Positions 39,105-48,079 of a DNA stretch of 64,000 nt are shown piece after piece. The DNA lies in assembly GCF_017183135.1 (NCBI RefSeq), contig NZ_JADDXW010000005.1, positions 186,001 to 250,000 of the forward strand. Reading direction: 5' to 3'. The notes beneath the pieces are model-generated. The model saw nothing but the letters and a program-made list of their open reading frames with translations. It ran no database searches and had not been told where the DNA came from. This DNA is from Aurantimonas marina. Its GTDB lineage: Bacteria > Pseudomonadota > Alphaproteobacteria > Rhizobiales > Rhizobiaceae. Numbering within the stretch: position 1 is the first letter of the stretch; each line of letters begins with the position of its first letter. The position numbers were made by a program, and so were the translations under genes.

Positions 39105-39593
39105 TCAACGCGACGCGACGGTCAATGGGCCATGCATGCCCATCTCGTAGTGTCCGGGGATCAGACACGCGAATTGGAAATCGCCGGCCTTGGAAAAGGT
39201 CCAGACGATGTCGCCGGCTTCCTCCGCGGGCAGACGGATAGCGTTGGGATCGGCATGTTCCATCTCCGGGAACTTCTCCATGAGCAGCTTGTGCTCCTGG
39301 ACCGCTTCCGGAGTATCCATGACGAACTCGTGCTCGAGCACGCCATCGTTGGCGATGACGAAGCGGATGGTTTCGCCCTTCTTGACCTCGATCTTGGAAG
39401 GTTCGAACAGCATGTCGCCGTCCTCGGTCTCCAGCATCGTGATCTCGATAGTCCGATCGGCGGCCGCCGCCTTGCCGGCTTTGCCGATCGCCATTTCGTC
39501 CTCATGACCGCCGCCATGCTTACCGCCGGCCGACGCCGATGTGGCGACGAGCGCGGTTGCGAATGCCGTCGCGATTAACAGTCGTTTCTGCAT
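39105..39593 (-). CDS. Cupredoxin-family secreted copper protein
   Basis: A 162-residue protein with a signal peptide (residues 1-22) and a His-rich start of the mature part (GGKHGGGHEDE). The cupredoxin fold shows the type 1 copper ligands: His in LEHEFVMD, then Cys, His and Met in FACLIPGHYEMGMHG. It probably carries electrons or copper in the periplasm for the neighbouring multicopper oxidase. It lies 51 bp downstream of that gene. Confidence 0.9.
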   Translation of the reverse strand: MQKRLLIATAFATALVATSASAGGKHGGGHEDEMAIGKAGKAAAADRTIEITMLETEDGDMLFEPSKIEVKKGETIRFVIANDGVLEHEFVMDTPEAVQEHKLLMEKFPEMEHADPNAIRLPAEEAGDIVWTFSKAGDFQFACLIPGHYEMGMHGPLTVASR

Positions 39594-39644
39594 AAATGAT
39601 CCTCGTTTCGTTTTGTGTTTGCGTCCCTTGCTTTCCGGGCCTTG

Positions 39645-41033
39645 CTACATGCCGGAATGCGTTCCCCCGCCGGGCATCATCTGCCGCTTGGGTTTCGATG
39701 GCAGCGCGCTGCCCTGCGCACTGGACGCGGGAGCCGCTGTCGCGTCGGGCAGCGATCCGGTCCATTCGTAGGCGACAGTGCCTGGGGGATTCTCGTAGTC
39801 GCCCGGGTCTTCGTAATCGCCGGCTTCAAGCCCTTCGCGGACCTTCACGACCGTGAACATGCCGCCCATTTCGAGTGAGCCGAACTGTCCCCAGCCGGCC
39901 ATCATCGGAATGGTGTTGTCCGGGATCGGCATCGACATCTCCGCCATGTCCGCCATGCCCTTCGTCCCCATCGGCATGTATTCCGGCTGGACCGCGCGGA
40001 TTTTGCGGGCAACGTTGGTCTTGTTGGCTCCGATGAAGGTCGGGACATCGTGCCCCATCGCGTTCATGGTGTGATGTGACTTGTGGCAATGCAGGGCCCA
40101 GTCGCCTGGATGGACCGCATCAAATTCGTAGGCCCGCATCGCCCCCACCGGGATATCGATGGAGACCTCCGGCCAGCGTGCCTCCGGACGCACCCAGCCG
40201 CCATCCGTGCAGGTGACCTCGAAATCATAGCCGTGCATGTGAATCGGGTGGTTGGTCATGGTCAGATTGCCGACCCGCACGCGCACCCGGTCGTCCTTGG
40301 CCACAACCAGCGGAGCGACGTCCGGAAAAATCCGGCTGTTGATGGTCCACATGTTGAAGTCGGTCATTTCCATGACCTTCGGCAAGTAGGAGCCGGGATC
40401 GATGTCATAGGACGACAGCAGGAACACGAAGTCGCGGTCGACCGGCATGAAGGTCGGGTCCTTCGGATGGATGACGAAGAACCCCATCATTCCCATCGCC
40501 ATCTGCACCATCTCGTCGCCATGCGGGTGGTACATGAAGGTGCCGCTCTTCACCGCGTCGAACTCGTAGACGAAGGTCTTGCCCGATGGGATCGGCGGCT
40601 GCGTCAAACCGGCCACGCCATCCATGCCGTTGGGCAGTATCAGCCCGTGCCAGTGGACGGTCGTATGCTCGGGAAGCTTGTTGGAGACGAAGATGCGGAC
40701 CCGGTCGCCCTCGACGCATTCGATCGTCGGGCCGGGCGACTGGCCATTGTAGCCCCACAAATAGGCGGTCATGCCATCCGCCATCTCCCGCTCGACCGGT
40801 TCGGCGACAAGATGGAACTCCTTGATCCCGTTGTTCATGCGAAAGGGTAGCGACCAGCCGTTCAGAGTCACCACGGGATTGTAGTCCGGCCCCGCCGTCG
40901 GCATCAGCGGCGGCTGCGTCGCGGCCTCTTCCATGATCGGAGCTTCCGGCAACCCCATGGCCGAGGTCTTCGACCATACGGTGGCTCCGGCGAGCGCCGC
41001 ACCGGCGCCGATGAATTGTCTTCTGGAAAACAT
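39645..41033 (-). CDS. Multicopper oxidase (CopA/CueO-like) with Tat signal
   Basis: The 462-residue protein has a Tat signal (SRRQFIGAGAALAG) and three cupredoxin domains. Copper ligands are in TTVHWHG, FMYHPHGDE, NHPIHMHG and HCHKSHHTMNAM. It would oxidise Cu(I) to less toxic Cu(II) in the periplasm. The tail after residue 400 is Met/Pro/Gly-rich (KPKRQMMPGGGTHSGM), a likely copper-binding appendage. It lies 18 bp after the TolC-like gene and heads the oxidase-cupredoxin-CusF trio. Confidence 0.93.
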   Translation of the reverse strand: MFSRRQFIGAGAALAGATVWSKTSAMGLPEAPIMEEAATQPPLMPTAGPDYNPVVTLNGWSLPFRMNNGIKEFHLVAEPVEREMADGMTAYLWGYNGQSPGPTIECVEGDRVRIFVSNKLPEHTTVHWHGLILPNGMDGVAGLTQPPIPSGKTFVYEFDAVKSGTFMYHPHGDEMVQMAMGMMGFFVIHPKDPTFMPVDRDFVFLLSSYDIDPGSYLPKVMEMTDFNMWTINSRIFPDVAPLVVAKDDRVRVRVGNLTMTNHPIHMHGYDFEVTCTDGGWVRPEARWPEVSIDIPVGAMRAYEFDAVHPGDWALHCHKSHHTMNAMGHDVPTFIGANKTNVARKIRAVQPEYMPMGTKGMADMAEMSMPIPDNTIPMMAGWGQFGSLEMGGMFTVVKVREGLEAGDYEDPGDYENPPGTVAYEWTGSLPDATAAPASSAQGSALPSKPKRQMMPGGGTHSGM

Positions 41034-41051
41034 CTGTCTGGTTCCTTCCGT

Positions 41052-42503
41052 TCAATCGCCGTCGCCGTCGCCGGCCGCCATCTCGACACCACCACCCGAT
41101 TCGATCTCGCCGCCGCCATAGACGGCGGAGGCCAGCCCAGCATCGGCGAGATAGAAGGCGCGCTTGGCGTTGACGGAGAGGATGATCGAGGAGAGCTTCG
41201 CCCGCGTGTCGGCCAAAAGGTCGAACGTGTTCGAAATCATGCCATTGTAGGTGAGAATCGCTTCCTTCTCGATCGTCGTGCGCAACGGTAAGACGTTCGA
41301 TCGGTAGTGCCTGGCGATATCGTATCGGGAACGATAGGCCTTGTAAGCAGAGCGCGCTTCCGAGCGAATGTCGACAGCCTTTGCCGCCATGACATTCGCC
41401 GCCCGCAGATAGGCGAACTCGGCCTTGCGAAGACGCGCCTGACCGCTGTCGAAGATCGGAATCTCCAGGCCGACCTCGATTACCCCCGAGAGTTCGTTGG
41501 TGCTTTTTTCGCTGCCGTCCTCGCCCTCTTCGACTTCCTCTTCAAGCTCGAGCCCGGCAGCCAGTTCCAGATCGGAGACGTAGCGCGTGGCCGTCGTCAG
41601 ACCGTAGGATCGCGCCAGTGCATCAAGTTCGAGCTTGGCGACCTGAAGATCGACCCGGTTGCGCAACGCCTCCGCCTCGATGGCGTTGCGGGTCTGGATA
41701 TTGCGCGGAAGGCTCGGTAGCGCGTTCGGCACCTCAAAGGACAGGTTCGCTCCCCAGACCCCCATCAGCCGGATCAGCTGCTCCTTGGCGAGCTGCGCGG
41801 CCAGTCGCGCCTCGGCGGTCTGGCCGGTCAATTCCGCATAGAACACCTGCTCACGAGCCTGATCGATCTTAGGAAAAGCCCCTGTCTTCCCGAGTTCGGT
41901 GGCAAGCTCAGCGGCCGCATCGGCGGCAACCTTCGCCCGGTTCATGTAGGCCACGGTTTCCCAGGCGCCGACCGCTTCGATCCATGCGGCACGCGTCTGC
42001 GCGGCCAGTGCGAGCGTGCTCTCGACAGCACGCAGCCGCGCCTGAAGAACGCGAACCTCGGAGACGTCCAGTCGCCGTTCACGCGTCATCAGCCGGATGA
42101 CGTTGGCCGCAATCAGCCCCTCGACGGTTCGAAGCGCGCCGATGCCTGCGTAACTGACCGACAGGTTGGGATTGACCGGCAGGCTTTCCTGCCAGAGATC
42201 GGCAATCGACATGCCGATATCGGCGTAGGCGGCCTGCAGGCTCTTGTTGTTCAGCAACGCAACTTGCACGGCCGTTTCGACCCCGACGGTCTTGTTCGCC
42301 AGGAGCTGGCTGACGCGCTTGTTGACGGCAGCCGCCTCGGCCCGGTTCTGGACCCAGGCAGTTTCCTTGCCGAGGGTCGCCGCGGTCTGATTCTGCACGA
42401 TCGCAAAGCCGAGCTTCGGATCGAAGTCCTCGGTGATGGCAACGCAACCGGAGATGACGAGTGGCACGACGGCAATGGCCGCATTGCGAAGAAGACGTAT
42501 CAT
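41052..42503 (-). CDS. TolC-family outer-membrane efflux lipoprotein
   Basis: The start ATG 42503 has a strong GGAGGAG upstream; the open frame extends further but without support. The 483 residues begin with a lipoprotein signal (VVPLVISGC) and carry the two repeated long coiled-coil segments of outer membrane efflux proteins (for example EVRVLQARLRAVESTLALAAQTRAAW and later KAVDIRSEARSAYKAYRSRYDIA). An acidic insertion (EEEVEEGEDGSE) lies in the middle. The C-terminus is Gly/Asp-rich. No RND pump or adaptor gene accompanies it. The start overlaps the stop of the small lipoprotein gene. Confidence 0.88.
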   Translation of the reverse strand: MIRLLRNAAIAVVPLVISGCVAITEDFDPKLGFAIVQNQTAATLGKETAWVQNRAEAAAVNKRVSQLLANKTVGVETAVQVALLNNKSLQAAYADIGMSIADLWQESLPVNPNLSVSYAGIGALRTVEGLIAANVIRLMTRERRLDVSEVRVLQARLRAVESTLALAAQTRAAWIEAVGAWETVAYMNRAKVAADAAAELATELGKTGAFPKIDQAREQVFYAELTGQTAEARLAAQLAKEQLIRLMGVWGANLSFEVPNALPSLPRNIQTRNAIEAEALRNRVDLQVAKLELDALARSYGLTTATRYVSDLELAAGLELEEEVEEGEDGSEKSTNELSGVIEVGLEIPIFDSGQARLRKAEFAYLRAANVMAAKAVDIRSEARSAYKAYRSRYDIARHYRSNVLPLRTTIEKEAILTYNGMISNTFDLLADTRAKLSSIILSVNAKRAFYLADAGLASAVYGGGEIESGGGVEMAAGDGDGD

Positions 42504-42760
42504 TTGGACGTCTCCTCCTCGGTCTCGGCAGCTTCGCCGACCGGCGCGATTTCGACGCCGGATCGACGCCATCCGGTCGGCTCGGCCGGACTGCGCCTGG
42601 AATAGCCGCCGATGACGGAGCGGTAATCGGCGCTACGGACCGCCGCGGAGGGATCTTCCGGTGAGGGGTATGTGAGAACTTGCAGCAAACCCATGGGTTC
42701 GCTTGTCGCGCAGCCAGCCAGAAGCAGGCCGGGCAAGCCGACAATCATGAAGCGGATCAT
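42500..42760 (-). CDS. Small lipoprotein, first gene of the copper operon
   Basis: An 86-residue protein with lipoprotein signal MIRFMIVGLPGLLLAGC. The mature part is Pro/Ser/Glu-rich and short (DYRSVIGGYSRRSPAEPTGW, ending ETEEETSK). The DYRSVIxGY stretch also occurs in small lipoproteins beside copper oxidase/TolC genes in other proteobacteria. Its function is unknown. The stop overlaps the start of the TolC-like gene (ATGA), so the two are translated together. Confidence 0.75.
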   Translation of the reverse strand: MIRFMIVGLPGLLLAGCATSEPMGLLQVLTYPSPEDPSAAVRSADYRSVIGGYSRRSPAEPTGWRRSGVEIAPVGEAAETEEETSK

Positions 42761-42950
42761 TGAAAGGACCTAACGGGCGAACTTTACCGTTCGCCAGCCA
42801 TTCACGGGCCGGTCGATACGATGAAGTTCAAAAATGTGGGGACGCGAGAACACCAGACGCCTTGGGCGTGAGGCGGACTCATCCGAGGCGATGTCCGGTC
42901 CGTCAGGAACGGCATGCGAACATCATAGGGCGCGCGGCGGCGCCGTCAGA

Positions 42951-43343
42951 TCAGGTTCGCGGGGGTCTTTCGCCGGCGGGAACCTGGCTTCCCACCAATT
43001 CGACGACGTGCCAACCAGGAATCCAGTTGGCGGGCCAGTCCAGGTGATTTTCCACCAACAGGTCCGGCATCGAAGCCGGCGGGCAGTGATCGTTGTGTTT
43101 GTCGCCCGTCGCCTTGGGCGGATACTTGTCGGCGTAGCTGACGGCGTCGTTCACGACCGAAGCGACATGGTCCTCGGCAACTTGAGCAGCCGATGGACCG
43201 ACGATGGAAACTGCAAAGGCACGATCGCCCGAATGCGGCAACGCGTGCGCCATCTGGGACGACAGCACCGCCACGCAGAACAGCGCTGCGGCGAACAGCC
43301 TGCCTATCGCTTGCGAGGGGTACTTCGAGATCGTCATCGGCAT
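42951..43343 (-). CDS. Secreted hypothetical protein near the copper cluster
   Basis: ATG 43343 gives 130 residues with a signal peptide (LFAAALFCVAVLSSQMAHA). The frame continues upstream without a better start; AGGCGG lies just before ATG 43343. The mature part has HNDHCPPASM, a possible metal-binding stretch like those in small DUF2946-type copper-associated proteins, but the family is not certain. It is separated from the copper operon by 190 bp on the same strand. Confidence 0.55.
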   Translation of the reverse strand: MPMTISKYPSQAIGRLFAAALFCVAVLSSQMAHALPHSGDRAFAVSIVGPSAAQVAEDHVASVVNDAVSYADKYPPKATGDKHNDHCPPASMPDLLVENHLDWPANWIPGWHVVELVGSQVPAGERPPRT

Positions 43344-43636
43344 CCGCCTAGGGGATTCGCGTGAATCCGTCCATCCTGAAATGTTCACGTCGACGTCATC
43401 GGCTAGAAAGCGTCGCACTGCAAATTCTCCGAATCGCAGAGCAGTGAGCATTGTCGACGGCGTTCGATCCCATCGCAAAGTGTCCGAACTCGGGCGAACG
43501 TGATTGAAATCGGCTCCAACCTTGCTCCGAGATTGCGCGTGCGATCGCAACGCCAGGAGATCCCGTCCCGTCGTGAACCACGTGTTCGATCCCATGGTGT
43601 GACGGCGTATTGTTGACGTAGTCACAGGGGGACGCG
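43344..43636. other. Intergenic stretch without recognisable gene
   Basis: Between the secreted hypothetical and the transposase remnant no frame shows family features. It probably includes the hypothetical's promoter and one boundary of the IS3-family insertion, but no clear terminal inverted repeat was found. Confidence 0.3.
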
Positions 43637-43960
43637 CTATGGGCCGATTTCTTCACGGCAGCGCCAGCTTTCGACCACGACCTTGGCTTCGGCCAGCAGC
43701 CAGTAGAAGATATCGCCGTTCAGGAGTTCGTCCCGGAGCCGGGCGTGGAAGCTCTCGCAGTAGCCGTTCTCCCAAGGATTGCCAGGTTCGATGAACGCGA
43801 ACTTTGCGCCGACGGCGACGATCGATTCCGGCACTGCCTTGGCGAAAAATTCCGGCCTGTTGTCCGATCGTATGTGACCCGGCGTGCCGCGCAGGATGAA
43901 GAGGTCTGTCAAGGCGTTGATGACTCTGGTCGAGTTCAGCTTGCAGTCGATCCGGGCGAA
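43637..43960 (-). pseudogene. IS3-family (IS407-like) transposase OrfB, remnant
   Basis: About 105 residues of the integrase core are recognisable: IDCKLNSTRVINALTDLF, GTPGHIRSDNRPEFFAKAV, FIEPGNPWENGYCESFHARL and DELLNGDIF, which hold the second Asp and the Glu of the DDE triad. The N-terminal catalytic part and the C-terminal end are missing, and the frame runs into unrelated sequence on both sides. DNG has become DNR beside the catalytic Asp. It marks past mobile activity between the copper and redox clusters. Confidence 0.8.
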
Positions 43961-44056
43961 GGGCATTGCTTGGGGACGGCGGCCTCCGATAGGCTCTTTT
44001 GAAGCCGCGCCGCGGCCTCCGGCCAAGCGGTATTCGCATGCTGAAGCCAGGCCGCC

Positions 44057-44665
44057 TCACATCGTTCCGCTGACGGTCGTCAGACCCAGTATTTTCCAGG
44101 CCTGCATGCCACCGCGATAGTAGAAAATTCGGTCAGCCGGGTAGCCTTCCCTCAACATGGCCTGAATTGCCGTGGGCGATTGCCCACACCAGAGGCCATT
44201 GCAATAGAGGGCGACCCGCATCGCGCCGCTGCAATCCCAGGCTCCGGCCGCACCGACGCACCCGAGTTCGTCGAGACGGCCCGCCACTTCGGTGTAGGGA
44301 ATATGCGTCGAGCCGGGGATCGTTTCCTCCAGGTGCCATTCCAGTGTTCGCGCGTCGATGACGCGGACGTTCTCATCGGCCAGCATATCGAGGAGTTCCA
44401 GTTCACCGATCGTCTCGACGCCGTCGGCAGCCCGGGCCGGTTGGATGCAGAAGGGCGGGCATTCGCGAGATGTCTTGGCGTAATAGCCGCTGACCTCGTT
44501 GTCCGTGTCCTGGATCCGCTCGATGACGACCGGCCCCTCGTCGGTTTCCACGGTCACGCTAGGAACGTCGGGGCTGATCTTGACGGCCGGCTCCTGGCTT
44601 GATGCGGGAGCAGTGGCCGCCACCGATACCATCATTGAAACAGCGACGCCGACGAGCCAATGCAT
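44057..44665 (-). CDS. Periplasmic rhodanese-like protein
   Basis: ATG 44665 follows GGGAGA and gives 202 residues with a signal peptide (VGVAVSMMVSVAATAPASS). The rhodanese fold spans about residues 85-195, with VRVIDARTLEWHLEETIPGSTHIPY and the active-site loop YCNGLWCGQSPTA, whose first Cys is the usual sulfur carrier; the second Cys lies four residues on. An extra CPPFC pair sits before the domain. It resembles rhodanese-like proteins linked to PQQ or cytochrome systems. The partner is unknown. Confidence 0.8.
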   Translation of the reverse strand: MHWLVGVAVSMMVSVAATAPASSQEPAVKISPDVPSVTVETDEGPVVIERIQDTDNEVSGYYAKTSRECPPFCIQPARAADGVETIGELELLDMLADENVRVIDARTLEWHLEETIPGSTHIPYTEVAGRLDELGCVGAAGAWDCSGAMRVALYCNGLWCGQSPTAIQAMLREGYPADRIFYYRGGMQAWKILGLTTVSGTM

Positions 44666-44871
44666 GTCATTTCTCCCAAAGCTTCGGTTCACCGCCGAAT
44701 TCTTACGCCATCATGGCTTGGAGCCCAACCCCTGAGTGACAAGAGTTTTCAGCATGTCGTGATGTCCTGAAGGTCGCGAGACGGCGCGGGGGCGGGTGCA
44801 GATTACGGCAGATCATCTTCGTCCCACCGCCCCCTCTCGTAATCGGGAGGCGCGTATGCAGAACGATGGTC

Positions 44872-46212
44872 TCAGTCCGGTTGTCGACCGATCGGCGCCT
44901 TGAACGATGCCGCAAAACCGTCCGCCCGGCCCGGGGCGGGCGATTGCAGCGTGAGCGTCGCCTGTGCCCCGTCCGCAATGGCCTTGGCGATCGACAGGCC
45001 CAGCCCGCTGCCCTCCGATATGGCCTGACCCCGCTCGAAACGCGCCGCCAGCCGCGTCAGCGTTTCGGGTGGGACGGCAGGGCCGTCGTTGATCACGCAA
45101 AGGACGCGGTCCGCTGTCAGGATCACCCGAACCGGAGCGTCGCCGGTGCCGTGGCGCTGCGCATTCTCGATCAGGTTGCGGGCGAGAATCGCAAAGGTAT
45201 CGGGGTCGATATCCGACAGGACCGGGTCGTCCGGCAGTTCGAAGTCGATGCGCTTTTCCTTGGCAATCCCTTCAAGATCCGAGACCACCATGCGCAGCAC
45301 GGGGCGCAGGTCCGCCGCAGTCTCGCGCCGCAATCGCCCGCCCTCGGCTCGGGCCAGTTGCATCAGCTTCTCGGATAGCCGCGTCAACCGTTTGAGGGCG
45401 GTCTCGATCTCGCCGGCCCTTTGGCCCACGGCGGGATCGGGGATTTCCGTCATCAACCTTTGAGTCTGTGCCAGCGCCGCCGCCACGGGAGTGCGCAATT
45501 CATGCGCGGCATTGGCGGTGAAGTTACGCTCGGCCTCCAGCGTACGCCGCAGCCGGTCCAGCAGCTGGTTGACGGCCTCCGCCACCGGCAGGATCTCATT
45601 TGGAAGATTGCTGTCGCCAACCTCGGACAGATCGCGGGCACCACGGCTGGCCAGCGCGCGGCTGAACCGGCGAACGGGCCGCAAGCTGCGCCGGACGATC
45701 ACCAGCACCCCGAGAAGGCTGATCGGAATGACGAGGATCAGGGGTAGAGCGAGGCCAGCCAAAGCCTCGCGCGCCACGTCGGCACGGTGGCTCAATGGCT
45801 CGGCGACGGTGATGGTGATCGTGCCTTGCAGCGCCGCGTCGTAGTAGAGCCGATGCGTCTTCGTCTGGCGAAAACCCATGCCATCGAATGCCGGAAAGAC
45901 CACGTCCTCGGTCCCGTGCGAGCGCAACAGCACGCGGTCCTGGTCGTCGCGCACGATGTAGGTGAAGAGCTCCTCGTGGCTTCGCAGGGTGGCGATGCGC
46001 TGGCTGACGCCCTGCTCTTCGCGGCCGATGATGTCCATCACCGCCAGCGGCAGGATGCGTTGGGCGGTTTCCTCAAGCGCGGAATCGAACACCTCGTTCA
46101 TCTCGCCGCGCAGGATGGTGGCCGTCGCCCATGCCGTTGCCAGCCAGAGCAGAGTCAAGCCCAGTCCCAGCCCAAGCGCCAGCCGTGCCTGTAGTGAGCC
46201 CGGCCATCTCAT
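44872..46212 (-). CDS. Sensor histidine kinase (OmpR-partner type)
   Basis: The 446-residue kinase has two membrane helices (about residues 8-30 and 155-175) around a periplasmic sensor of about 120 residues, a HAMP segment (RRSLRPVRRFSRAL), the HisKA phospho-acceptor (NAAHELRTPVAAALAQ) and a catalytic domain with N box LARNLIENAQRHG and G box EGSGLGLSIAKAIA. ATG 46212 overlaps the response regulator stop (ATGA). It is the partner of that regulator and faces the redox cluster it probably controls. Confidence 0.95.
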   Translation of the reverse strand: MRWPGSLQARLALGLGLGLTLLWLATAWATATILRGEMNEVFDSALEETAQRILPLAVMDIIGREEQGVSQRIATLRSHEELFTYIVRDDQDRVLLRSHGTEDVVFPAFDGMGFRQTKTHRLYYDAALQGTITITVAEPLSHRADVAREALAGLALPLILVIPISLLGVLVIVRRSLRPVRRFSRALASRGARDLSEVGDSNLPNEILPVAEAVNQLLDRLRRTLEAERNFTANAAHELRTPVAAALAQTQRLMTEIPDPAVGQRAGEIETALKRLTRLSEKLMQLARAEGGRLRRETAADLRPVLRMVVSDLEGIAKEKRIDFELPDDPVLSDIDPDTFAILARNLIENAQRHGTGDAPVRVILTADRVLCVINDGPAVPPETLTRLAARFERGQAISEGSGLGLSIAKAIADGAQATLTLQSPAPGRADGFAASFKAPIGRQPD

Positions 46213-46868
46213 GCCGCGCCCAGCCGATAGCCGAAGCCGCGCACCGTCTCGATCCAGTCGCGCCCCAGCTTCTTGCGCAACCGGCTGACATGGACCTCGA
46301 TCGTGTTGCTCTCGATCTCGGTCTCGAAGGAGTAGAGCCGTTCTTCGAGCTGCGCCTTGGACAGGATCTGCCCGGGCCGCTGCACCAAGGCCTCGAACAA
46401 CACCCATTCGCGGGCGGTCAGGGGCACGGCCCTGCCGCCCCGCCGGACTGTTCTTGCCGCAAGGTCGATTTCCAGATCCCCCAGCGTGATCAGCGGGTTG
46501 GGGTTGCCGGAATAGCGCCGGGCGACAGCATTCAGTCGCGCCGAGAGCTCGGAGAGATCGAAAGGTTTGACCATGTAGTCGTCGGCGCCGGCGTTCAGCC
46601 CCTCGATCCGGTCGCTGATCTGGTCGAGCGCGGTCAGGATGATCACCGGAGTCACGTCGCCTCGCACCCTCAAGGCGCGCAAAAACGGCTGGCCGCGCCC
46701 ATCGGGCAGCATCAGATCCAGCAAGATCAGGTCGTAGACCGCCACTCCAAGATATTCGCTCGCTGCGTCAAGCCGCGTCGCCCAGTCGACGGAATGGCCG
46801 TCGGCGGCGATCTGGTCGCGCACCGCGGCGCCCAGCACCGTGTCATCCTCGATCAGCAGCACACGCAT
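46209..46868 (-). CDS. OmpR/PhoB-family response regulator
   Basis: The receiver domain has the acidic pair in LLIEDD, the phospho-acceptor Asp in LILLDLMLPDG, Thr in ILTA and Lys in MVKPFDLSEL. The C-terminal winged helix (TAREWVLFEALVQRPGQILSKAQLEERLY, then VHVSRLRKKLG and VRGFGYRLG) is the QseB/PmrA-like type. The 219 residues are standard. Its start is 145 bp from the divergent PepSY gene, with putative binding sites between. Confidence 0.96.
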   Translation of the reverse strand: MRVLLIEDDTVLGAAVRDQIAADGHSVDWATRLDAASEYLGVAVYDLILLDLMLPDGRGQPFLRALRVRGDVTPVIILTALDQISDRIEGLNAGADDYMVKPFDLSELSARLNAVARRYSGNPNPLITLGDLEIDLAARTVRRGGRAVPLTAREWVLFEALVQRPGQILSKAQLEERLYSFETEIESNTIEVHVSRLRKKLGRDWIETVRGFGYRLGAA

Positions 46869-46925
46869 GTCGTTCCGGTCCCATTCGCTCTATCGGTCCC
46901 GTATTCACTGCGAAACTTACAGGCA

Positions 46926-46965
46926 CCTGACGCGAAGAGTCGGCGTGCTTCAGGTCGCCGTCAGA
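46926..46965. promoter_or_regulatory. Putative response-regulator operator, copy 1 (divergent promoter)
   Basis: CCTGA (46926-46930) is followed 19 nt later by TCAGG (46950-46954) and, 11 bp on, TCAGA (46961-46965). The same spacing occurs upstream of the genes at 48176 and 49076. Direct half-sites 11 bp apart are the usual binding pattern of OmpR/PhoB regulators. The site lies between the divergent regulator and PepSY genes, so it could serve both. Confidence 0.6.
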
Positions 46966-47012
46966 ATAGCGCGCGAAAAGGGCGCATCACCACCCGTTAC
47001 GGGAGACGGAAA

Positions 47013-47399
47013 ATGAAGAAATCCCTGATGGCCGTCGCACTTCTGTCGGGCGTTGTCGCGGCCGGGGCCGCCCATGCCGATGATGACGATTGCAATGTCC
47101 CTATGGCCAATTGGCAACCGCGCGAGGCGGTCCAGAAGATGGCCGAGGCGCAGGGCTGGACCGTGCGCCGGATCAAGACCGATGACGGCTGCTATGAGAT
47201 CGATGGCCGCGACGCAAAGGGTCGTCAGATCGAGGTTACGGTCGATCCCGGCACGCTGGCAATCGTCGAGACGGAGTATGACGACGAGGACGACGCGGGC
47301 AACCGGCCGGAAAGGAACGCCACGCCCGCCGGAACGGTGGCGCCGCCGGATAGCGGTCTGTTCACCCCGGGCAGCAAGCCCGGCATGGTCGTCGAGTGA
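47013..47399 (+). CDS. Secreted PepSY-domain protein
   Basis: A 128-residue protein with a signal peptide (MAVALLSGVVAAGAAHA) and one PepSY domain: PREAVQKMAEAQGWTVRRIKTDDGCYEIDGRDAKGRQIEVTVDP. The tail is acidic (EYDDEDD) then Pro/Gly-rich. Single PepSY proteins of this kind are often paired with a cytochrome b561. GGAGA precedes ATG 47013. The stop overlaps the cytochrome start as TGATG. Confidence 0.9.
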   Translation: MKKSLMAVALLSGVVAAGAAHADDDDCNVPMANWQPREAVQKMAEAQGWTVRRIKTDDGCYEIDGRDAKGRQIEVTVDPGTLAIVETEYDDEDDAGNRPERNATPAGTVAPPDSGLFTPGSKPGMVVE

Positions 47400-48013
47400 T
47401 GACCCGCGTCTGGGGTCCGGTAGTGCGCCTGTTCCACTGGGCGCTGGTGGTAACTTTCGCGATCGTCTGGCTGACAGCGGACGAGCTTCAGCGGGTTCAC
47501 GAAATCGCAGGCTACGTTGTGGCGGGCCTCGTCGCGTTCCGGTTGGTCTGGGGCCTTTTCGGCAGCCGCTACGCGCGCTTCGCGCAGTTCCTGCGCGGTC
47601 CGGCCACGACGCTCGCCTATCTGGGCGACATGGCGAGGGGGCGAGAACGCCGCTATCTCGGCCACAACCCGGCGGCCGCGGCGATGATCGTGGCGCTGCT
47701 CGTCACGCTATCCGGCACCGCCTTCTCTGGCTGGCTAATGGAAGAGCCGAGCCGTGTCGCGATGCTTGCCGGCCTGCCGCATATCGTTACTGCCGCCCAT
47801 GCCGACGAGGAGGGCGACGAAGCCGGGTATGGTGAAGCGGAAACGAACGGGCCGCTGAAGGAAGTGCACGAGACGCTCGCCAACTTGATGCTTCTCCTCA
47901 TTGCGCTGCACGTAGGAGGCGTGGTGCTTGCTTCGTTCCGCCATCACGAGAATCTCACCCGCGCCATGATCACGGGCAACAAGCGCGCGCCCGGCCCCGG
48001 TGATATCGCCTGA
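47399..48013 (+). CDS. Cytochrome b561-family membrane protein
   Basis: A 204-residue haem b membrane protein with four helices. Candidate haem histidines lie in RLFHWALVV (H13), LQRVHEIAGY, KEVHETLANL and IALHVGGVV. A His/Asp/Glu-rich loop (HADEEGDEAGYGEAE) lies between helices 3 and 4. ATG 47399 overlaps the PepSY stop; a GTG one codon earlier is less likely. It would move electrons between a quinone or flavoprotein and a periplasmic acceptor. A terminator follows 42 bp after the stop. Confidence 0.92.
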   Translation: MTRVWGPVVRLFHWALVVTFAIVWLTADELQRVHEIAGYVVAGLVAFRLVWGLFGSRYARFAQFLRGPATTLAYLGDMARGRERRYLGHNPAAAAMIVALLVTLSGTAFSGWLMEEPSRVAMLAGLPHIVTAAHADEEGDEAGYGEAETNGPLKEVHETLANLMLLLIALHVGGVVLASFRHHENLTRAMITGNKRAPGPGDIA

Positions 48014-48054
48014 CCCTGTTCTCAAGTGCCACGTGTCCCTCGGCCTGGACTGAG

Positions 48055-48079
48055 CCCTGCCTGCGTGGCGGGGTTTTTT
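48055..48079 (+). terminator. Rho-independent terminator after the PepSY-cytochrome b561 pair
   Basis: CCCTGCC (48055-48061) pairs with GGCGGGG (48067-48073) across a 5-nt loop, with one G-T pair, and is followed by six T residues (48074-48079). The next operator begins at 48080. Confidence 0.75.

Noticed and set aside
43344-43625. N-terminal extension of the secreted hypothetical protein up to 43625
   Set aside because: The extra 94 residues precede an obvious signal peptide and have no family features, so the start at 43343 is preferred.
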